From Desulfobacterales bacterium (GTDB lineage: Bacteria > Desulfobacterota > Desulfobacteria > Desulfobacterales > RPRI01), in contig JAUYEO010000272.1 of assembly GCA_030689795.1 (NCBI GenBank), forward strand, positions 1-18,526: a stretch of 18,526 bases of DNA. Reading direction: 5' to 3'. The position numbers were made by a program, and so were the translations under genes. Positions 14,127 to 18,526 of this stretch are shown here, piece after piece. Each line of letters starts with the position of its first letter. Positions within the stretch are counted from its first letter, which is position 1. The notes beneath the pieces were generated by a model. The model did no database searches and had not been told where the DNA came from. It worked only from the letters and a program-made list of their open reading frames with translations.

Positions 14127-14225
14127 ATTGTTTTTCCTTATAATTTCCCGGCAGTTAGCATAAGCCCATTCCCCGACATGGCTGATGTGAGTTGCCCAAA
14201 TCTCTCCCTGCACCAAAAAGACGCT

Positions 14226-15779
14226 TTATAATGGAATATTCCCATGCTTCTTGGGCGGCCTTGTCTCACGCTTGCTGCACATTATTTCAAGAGCGTCTAT
14301 AAGTCGCGGCCTTGTCTCAGACGGCGTTATGACGGCGTCAACAAATCCTCTTCTCGCAGCGCAATACGGATTTGAAAAAAGATCCTCATATTCCTTTATC
14401 TTTTCCTTGCGCTTTTCAACTGGATCTTTTGCCTCGGTAATCTCCTTGCGATGAATTATATTGGCTGCTCCCGCTGCGCCCATAACCGCGATTTCGGCTG
14501 TCGGCCATGCAAAAGCCATATCGGCGCCGAGATCTTTCGAGCACATGGCAAGATACGACCCGCCGTAATCTTTACGGGTAACGAGAAGCATTTTCGGAAC
14601 CGTTGCCTCCGAATAGCACCAGAGAAGCTTTGCTCCGTGACGGATTATTCCGTTCCATTCCTGGTCGCTTCCCGGAAGATATCCCGGTACATCGGCAATG
14701 GTAAGAAGAGGAATATTGAATGAGTCGCAGAATCTTATAAACCTTGACGCCTTATCGGACGCGTTTATGTCGAGGCACCCGGCTTTGACTTTCGGCTGAT
14801 TGGCTATTATTCCGATGGTTCTTCCGTTTAACCTCGCAAAGCATACAATTATGTTCTGCGCATAATATTCATGCGGTTCAAAAAATTCTCCCTTGTCGAC
14901 AATAGCCCGGATAACCTCCTTCATGTCATATGACTGGTTCGGGCTGTCGGGAATTATATCATCCAGAAGGGGTGCGGTACGGGCAGGGTCATCTCCTGCG
15001 GGGACTGCCGGAGGATCTTCCATGTTGTTCGCCGGCAGGTAGGTCAGGAGCTTTTTTATTCTCAATATTGTATCTTCATCGCTTTCACAGGCAAAATGTG
15101 CAACCCCGCTTTTTTCATTATGGGTCATTGCCCCGCCAAGCTCCTCAGAAGTTATCTCTTCACCGGTAACCGATTTTATCACTTCAGGGCCTGTAATAAA
15201 CATGTAGCTGCTGTTTTTTACCATGAAAACAAAGTCGGTCATGGCAGGAGAATAGACCGCACCTCCCGCGGTAGGCCCCATTATTGCCGATATCTGGGGT
15301 ATAACGCCGGAAGAAAGCGAGTTGCGGTAAAAAATCTGCCCGTAACCGGAAAGAGCGTCAACTCCTTCCTGAATCCTTGCGCCTCCGGAATCATTTATCC
15401 CGATACATGGCACCCCCGACTTCAGCGCAAGATCCATGATCTTGCATATTTTCTTCGAGTGCATTTCGCCAAGGCTTCCTGCTCTCGATGTAAAATCCTG
15501 GGAAAAAGCAAATGCCGGCCTTTTATCAATCAGGCCATGTCCGGTAATAACCCCGTCGGAAGGGATATCCACCTTTTCCATTCCGAAATTTACGCACCGA
15601 TGGGTGACGAACATGTCAATCTCCCGGAAAGTACCCGGATCAAATAAAAGATTAAGCCTTTGCCTTGCGTTCAGGCGCCCTTTTTCGCAATGCTTTGCTG
15701 TCGCTTTTTCACCGCCCATTTTGAGGACCTTTGCTTCACGATCTTTCAGATCCTTGATTTTATCTTTCACTATACCCAT
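14226..15779 (-). CDS. pccB: Acyl-CoA carboxyltransferase (PccB/MmdA/12S type)
   Basis: 517 residues, matching PccB, MmdA and the 12S transcarboxylase subunit (about 505-525). Two crotonase-fold halves form the acyl-CoA and biotin sites: oxyanion-hole regions GPTAGGAVYSPA (168-179) and, in the second half, the RKDYGGSY segment (402-409), with DVPGYLPG (363-370). The terminal KHGNIPL is typical of the family. It transfers CO2 between biotin and propionyl-CoA/methylmalonyl-CoA. The ATG at 15779 follows GGAGGAAAGGA; the open frame continues to 15857 but that part is non-conserved intergenic sequence. The alternatives, propionyl-CoA carboxylase or Na+-pumping methylmalonyl-CoA decarboxylase, would need partners not seen here. 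Confidence 0.94.
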   Translation of the reverse strand: MGIVKDKIKDLKDREAKVLKMGGEKATAKHCEKGRLNARQRLNLLFDPGTFREIDMFVTHRCVNFGMEKVDIPSDGVITGHGLIDKRPAFAFSQDFTSRAGSLGEMHSKKICKIMDLALKSGVPCIGINDSGGARIQEGVDALSGYGQIFYRNSLSSGVIPQISAIMGPTAGGAVYSPAMTDFVFMVKNSSYMFITGPEVIKSVTGEEITSEELGGAMTHNEKSGVAHFACESDEDTILRIKKLLTYLPANNMEDPPAVPAGDDPARTAPLLDDIIPDSPNQSYDMKEVIRAIVDKGEFFEPHEYYAQNIIVCFARLNGRTIGIIANQPKVKAGCLDINASDKASRFIRFCDSFNIPLLTIADVPGYLPGSDQEWNGIIRHGAKLLWCYSEATVPKMLLVTRKDYGGSYLAMCSKDLGADMAFAWPTAEIAVMGAAGAANIIHRKEITEAKDPVEKRKEKIKEYEDLFSNPYCAARRGFVDAVITPSETRPRLIDALEIMCSKRETRPPKKHGNIPL

Positions 15780-15828
15780 AACAAAGTTCCTTTCCTCCGG
15801 TCTATTATATTTGTTGTTCGTGACTCGT

Positions 15829-15845
15829 GGTCTCAATACGAGACC
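15829..15845. repeat. 6-bp inverted repeat upstream of the PccB-type gene
   Basis: GGTCTC (15829-15834) and GAGACC (15840-15845) around five bases, in the 80-bp gap between meaB and the carboxyltransferase gene. No T-run follows on the minus strand, so it is only a possible weak RNA hairpin. Confidence 0.4.
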
Positions 15846-15859
15846 TTTGCATAACACCC

Positions 15860-16924
15860 CTACTTCTTATCGACACTACGACCCTTGTCAAGAGAAAAAA
15901 GCAGTTCGCCGGCTCCAACCGTCGGCGTCTTTATCCCCTTTTCAACGTCCCGTGTAATCTTTGAAAGAAATTTTTTTACATCAGGATTGTTATGAAAACG
16001 TTCCTTAAGCCCTTCTTCAACAAGCGCCCACATCCAGTTTACAGCCTGTTTTTCCCTGTTTATCCCAAGCTCGCCGCTCTTAGTCATTTTCTCTCTGTGG
16101 TCCAGCACTATATCCCATATTTCACTTATACCTGTCATTTCAACCGAACTGCATACAAGAACCGGCGGTGTCCATGTCAGAGTCGCTGGTATCAAAAGTT
16201 GAAGGGCCGATTCATATTCTTTTCTTGCGTTTTTTGCCTTATCTATATTATCTCCGTCAGCCTTGTTGATTGCAACTGCGTCGGCAAGTTCCAGCACCCC
16301 TTTTTTGATTCCCTGGATTCCGTCTCCTGCGCCTGCCAGCATGAGCACAAGAAAAAAATCAACCATATAAGAGACTTCCGTCTCAGACTGTCCGACACCG
16401 ACTGTTTCAACTATTATAACGTCAAAACCTGCGGCTTCGCAAACTAGCATTGCTTCCCTTGTTTTTCTTGCGACACCTCCGAGAGTGGCGCCTGAAGGAG
16501 AAGGCCTGATAAATGCGTTTTCCTCCACGGAAAGCTTTTCCATGCGCATCTTGTCCGCCATTAAGCTTCCCCCGCTTCTCCTGCTGCTGGGATCAACGGC
16601 AAGAACCGCGAGACGATGCCCTTTTTTCACAAGCATCATTCCGAAACTCTCGATGAACGTGCTTTTCCCCACTCCCGGAACTCCGGTTACGCCCACGCGA
16701 ACGGCTTTCCCTGTATCCGGAATAAGTCGATCGAGAATAACCCTTGAAAGATCCTGGTGCGACGGATTAGAGCTTTCAATAAGCGTTATGGTCTTTGCCA
16801 GTATCCGCCTGTTTCTCTCAAGGACTCCGCTCACATAATATTGCGGATCGGCTGCTCGAAACGCTGTGCGTTTCTCCGGTTCCTGGTTTCCGGTTTCCGG
16901 TTTATGGTTTATGGTCCTATTCAC
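15860..16924 (-). CDS. meaB: MeaB/ArgK-type GTPase, mutase chaperone
   Basis: 354 residues if read from the GTG at 16924. It is a G3E-family P-loop GTPase that protects and reactivates B12-dependent methylmalonyl-CoA mutase. Motifs: GVPGVGKST (81-89), AVDPSSRRSGGS (109-120), VETVGVGQSE (172-181) and NKAD (220-223). It lies 3 bp after the mutase stop, the usual partnership. Relatives begin close to residue 26 (ADPQYYVSGVL). The first 20 or so residues come from a heptamer tandem repeat (16878-16919) and look non-conserved. No good ribosome site precedes the GTG; GTG at residue 31 is another candidate but would remove conserved sequence. The older family name, LAO/AO transport ATPase (ArgK), is misleading. 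Confidence 0.93.
   Translation of the reverse strand: MNRTINHKPETGNQEPEKRTAFRAADPQYYVSGVLERNRRILAKTITLIESSNPSHQDLSRVILDRLIPDTGKAVRVGVTGVPGVGKSTFIESFGMMLVKKGHRLAVLAVDPSSRRSGGSLMADKMRMEKLSVEENAFIRPSPSGATLGGVARKTREAMLVCEAAGFDVIIVETVGVGQSETEVSYMVDFFLVLMLAGAGDGIQGIKKGVLELADAVAINKADGDNIDKAKNARKEYESALQLLIPATLTWTPPVLVCSSVEMTGISEIWDIVLDHREKMTKSGELGINREKQAVNWMWALVEEGLKERFHNNPDVKKFLSKITRDVEKGIKTPTVGAGELLFSLDKGRSVDKK
16878..16919 (+). repeat. Heptamer tandem array in the 5' end of meaB
   Basis: Six degenerate 7-bp units on the plus strand: GGTTCCT, GGTTTCC twice, GGTTTAT twice, GGTCCTA. Read on the minus strand, they encode residues 2-16 or so of the GTG-started MeaB. Because seven is not a multiple of three, gain or loss of one unit would shift the reading frame relative to the GTG start. 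Confidence 0.75.
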
Positions 16925-16927
16925 TAT

Positions 16928-18526
16928 TCACGTTTTTCTGCTTTCAAACAGAGCGTTCAAAACCTTGTTAGCGGAATCGGTAATTACCGTGCCGGGACCG
17001 AATATTCCCACAACTCCTTTTCCGTAAAGGAATTCGTAGTCTGCCGGGGGGATTATCCCTCCCACCACTACAAGAATATCGCCTCCTCCTTCAGCTTTCA
17101 GCGCTTCAATCAGCTGTGGAACAAGAATCTTATGCCCGGCCGCAAGGCTCGAAACACCTACGACATGAACGTCATTTTCAGCAGCCATACGGGCAGCTTC
17201 CAATGGTGTCTGGAACATGGGGCCTATATCGACATCAAACCCAAGATCCGCAAATGCGGTTGCGACAACCTTCATGCCCCGGTCATGCCCGTCCTGCCCC
17301 ATCTTTGTGACAAGAATTCTGGGTCTTCTCCCTTCTTTTTCAAGAAATTCGTCCGTTCTCTTTCTTATGGAGGCAATAATCTGGCTGTCCCCGTATTCCG
17401 ACGCAAATACTCCTGAAATACACTGGGTCGTGGCGACATATCTCCCAAATACTTTTTCCATGGCATCCGTAATCTCCCCGACGGTCGACCTCGCACGAAC
17501 CGCCGAAATGCATGCCTCAAGCAGGTTGCCGCCTGATGATGCACAGCTTATTATAGCTTCAAGGACTTTTTGAACCGCAACAGGGTCTCTTTTTGACTTA
17601 ATCTCCTTTAATCTTGCAATCTGCTCATCCCGCACACTGCCTGAAACCTCAAGAACATCAACAGGAGACTCTTCTTTTGTGAGGTATTTGTTGACCCCGA
17701 CAATCACGTCTTTACCCTGATCAATCCGCGCCTGTTTCCTTGCGGCTGATTCTTCTATCCTCATCTTGGGCATTCCGGTCTGTATGGCTTTGGTCATTCC
17801 GCCAAGATCTTCGACCTCTTTGATTATCTTTTGCGACTCACGGATAATAGCATCGGTAAGCGCTTCAACATAATAGGAACCGCCGAGAGGATCTACGACA
17901 TGACATATCTGGGATTCTTCCTGCACGATAATCTGGGTATTTCTTGCAATCCGTGCGGAAAAATCGGTTGGGAGCCCGACAGCTTCGTCGAAAGAATTTG
18001 TATGCAAAGACTGGGTTCCTCCCAGCACTGCGGAGAGGCATTCAAGAGTTGTGCGAATTATATTGTTGTACGGGTCCTGCTGGGTAAGACTCCAGCCGGA
18101 TGTCTGACAATGGGTCCTCAGCATCAGGGACTGGGACTTTTTGGGATTAAACCGGCGTATCATGTCAGCCCACAGGAAACGGGCAGCTCTAAGCATGGCA
18201 ATCTCCATAAAAAAATTCATTCCTATCCCGAAGAAAAAGGAAAGGCGCGGAGCAAAATCATCAATATCAAGACCGGCCGCAAGAGCAGCCTTAACATATT
18301 CAAGACCGTCTGCCAGAGTAAAGGCAGTCTGCAGAACGGAATTGGCTCCAGCTTCCATCATGTGATAGCCGCTTATGCTGACAGTATTGTATTTCGGCAT
18401 GTGTCTGGAACTATATGCGATTATGTCGGATACTATTCTCATGGACGGTTCGGGAGGATAGATATAGGTGTTTCTTGTAAGATATTCTTTCAATATATCG
18501 TTCTGGATTGTTCCGTTCAATTTATC
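16928..18526 (-). CDS. mcm: Methylmalonyl-CoA mutase, N-terminus beyond window edge
   Basis: 532 codons are visible before the stop; the frame runs off the right edge, and about 190-200 N-terminal residues are missing. It is the B12-dependent enzyme that interconverts succinyl-CoA and (R)-methylmalonyl-CoA. The barrel part shows ISGYHMMEAGA, the substrate-site segment RTHCQTSGWSLTQQDPYNN and GGTQSLHTNSFDEA. The C-terminal cobalamin domain has the DxHxxG motif as GQDGHDRG (visible residues 411-418) and later SSLA and VVGG. Both domains are in one chain, like the human and MutB large subunits. The Arg before THCQTSG fits methylmalonyl-CoA and not isobutyryl-CoA as substrate; that residue assignment is from memory. 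meaB follows after 3 bp. Confidence 0.96.
   Translation of the reverse strand, partial: DKLNGTIQNDILKEYLTRNTYIYPPEPSMRIVSDIIAYSSRHMPKYNTVSISGYHMMEAGANSVLQTAFTLADGLEYVKAALAAGLDIDDFAPRLSFFFGIGMNFFMEIAMLRAARFLWADMIRRFNPKKSQSLMLRTHCQTSGWSLTQQDPYNNIIRTTLECLSAVLGGTQSLHTNSFDEAVGLPTDFSARIARNTQIIVQEESQICHVVDPLGGSYYVEALTDAIIRESQKIIKEVEDLGGMTKAIQTGMPKMRIEESAARKQARIDQGKDVIVGVNKYLTKEESPVDVLEVSGSVRDEQIARLKEIKSKRDPVAVQKVLEAIISCASSGGNLLEACISAVRARSTVGEITDAMEKVFGRYVATTQCISGVFASEYGDSQIIASIRKRTDEFLEKEGRRPRILVTKMGQDGHDRGMKVVATAFADLGFDVDIGPMFQTPLEAARMAAENDVHVVGVSSLAAGHKILVPQLIEALKAEGGGDILVVVGGIIPPADYEFLYGKGVVGIFGPGTVITDSANKVLNALFESRKT

Noticed and set aside
14127..14216. N-terminal extension of the small subunit gene from a TTG
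   Set aside because: The ATG at 14126 has a better ribosome site and begins the helix typical of the protein; the extension looks like intergenic sequence.
11620..15779. ATP-dependent propionyl-CoA or pyruvate carboxylase
   Set aside because: No biotin carboxylase gene is visible here; it could lie elsewhere, so this is disfavoured but not excluded.
16757..17416. Plus-strand open frame of 219 codons opposite meaB and the mutase
   Set aside because: Antisense to two conserved genes, with no motif.

Overview
The window looks like chromosomal DNA of an anaerobic deltaproteobacterium (Desulfobacterota) that metabolises propionate or succinate. This is an inference from gene content: a methylmalonyl-CoA pathway cluster, hydrogenase nickel-insertion genes, a three-domain NifU with NifS, and degenerate intergenic repeats built on a core like GGCTTCGTAAAAAG that I associate with that group. 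No rRNA, tRNA, CRISPR array or integrase gene was seen.

Region 1 (1 to about 4.3 kb) is an accessory segment on the minus strand. It holds an AAA-type ATPase cut by the left edge, a beta-class SPPY DNA methyltransferase whose stop overlaps the ATPase start (ATGA), and a doubtful 62-residue ORF upstream. A stretch of about 480 bp follows with what may be the decayed end of an insertion sequence. Next comes an AT-rich two-gene unit, a ParA-family ATPase and an unknown helical protein, also joined by an ATGA overlap. Another gene-poor stretch of about 490 bp separates this from the conserved genes.

Region 2 (4.35 to 8.0 kb, plus strand) is nifU-nifS-serA. NifS takes sulfur from cysteine, NifU is the Fe-S scaffold, and SerA starts serine synthesis, which feeds cysteine. 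The operon converges on hypB.

Region 3 (8.1 to 18.5 kb, minus strand) reads, in transcription order: methylmalonyl-CoA mutase (5' end outside the window), meaB, a carboxyltransferase of the PccB/MmdA/12S type, a small accessory-subunit candidate, a 5S-type carboxyltransferase fused to a biotin domain, sucC, sucD, hypA, hypB. Together these can interconvert succinyl-CoA, methylmalonyl-CoA and propionyl-CoA, move CO2 between methylmalonyl-CoA and pyruvate/oxaloacetate on biotin, and form or use succinate with ATP. No biotin carboxylase is present, so a transcarboxylase is the simplest reading. hypA overlaps the sucD stop codon, which ties nickel-enzyme maturation to this operon.

The most unusual points are: two MITE-like inverted-repeat elements of about 130 bp that each end at the stop codon of the preceding minus-strand gene (hypA and the 5S-biotin gene); a heptamer tandem array that forms the N-terminal codons of meaB; the hypA-sucD coupling; and two coupled two-gene units of unknown purpose (methyltransferase-ATPase and ParA-partner) in the accessory segment.
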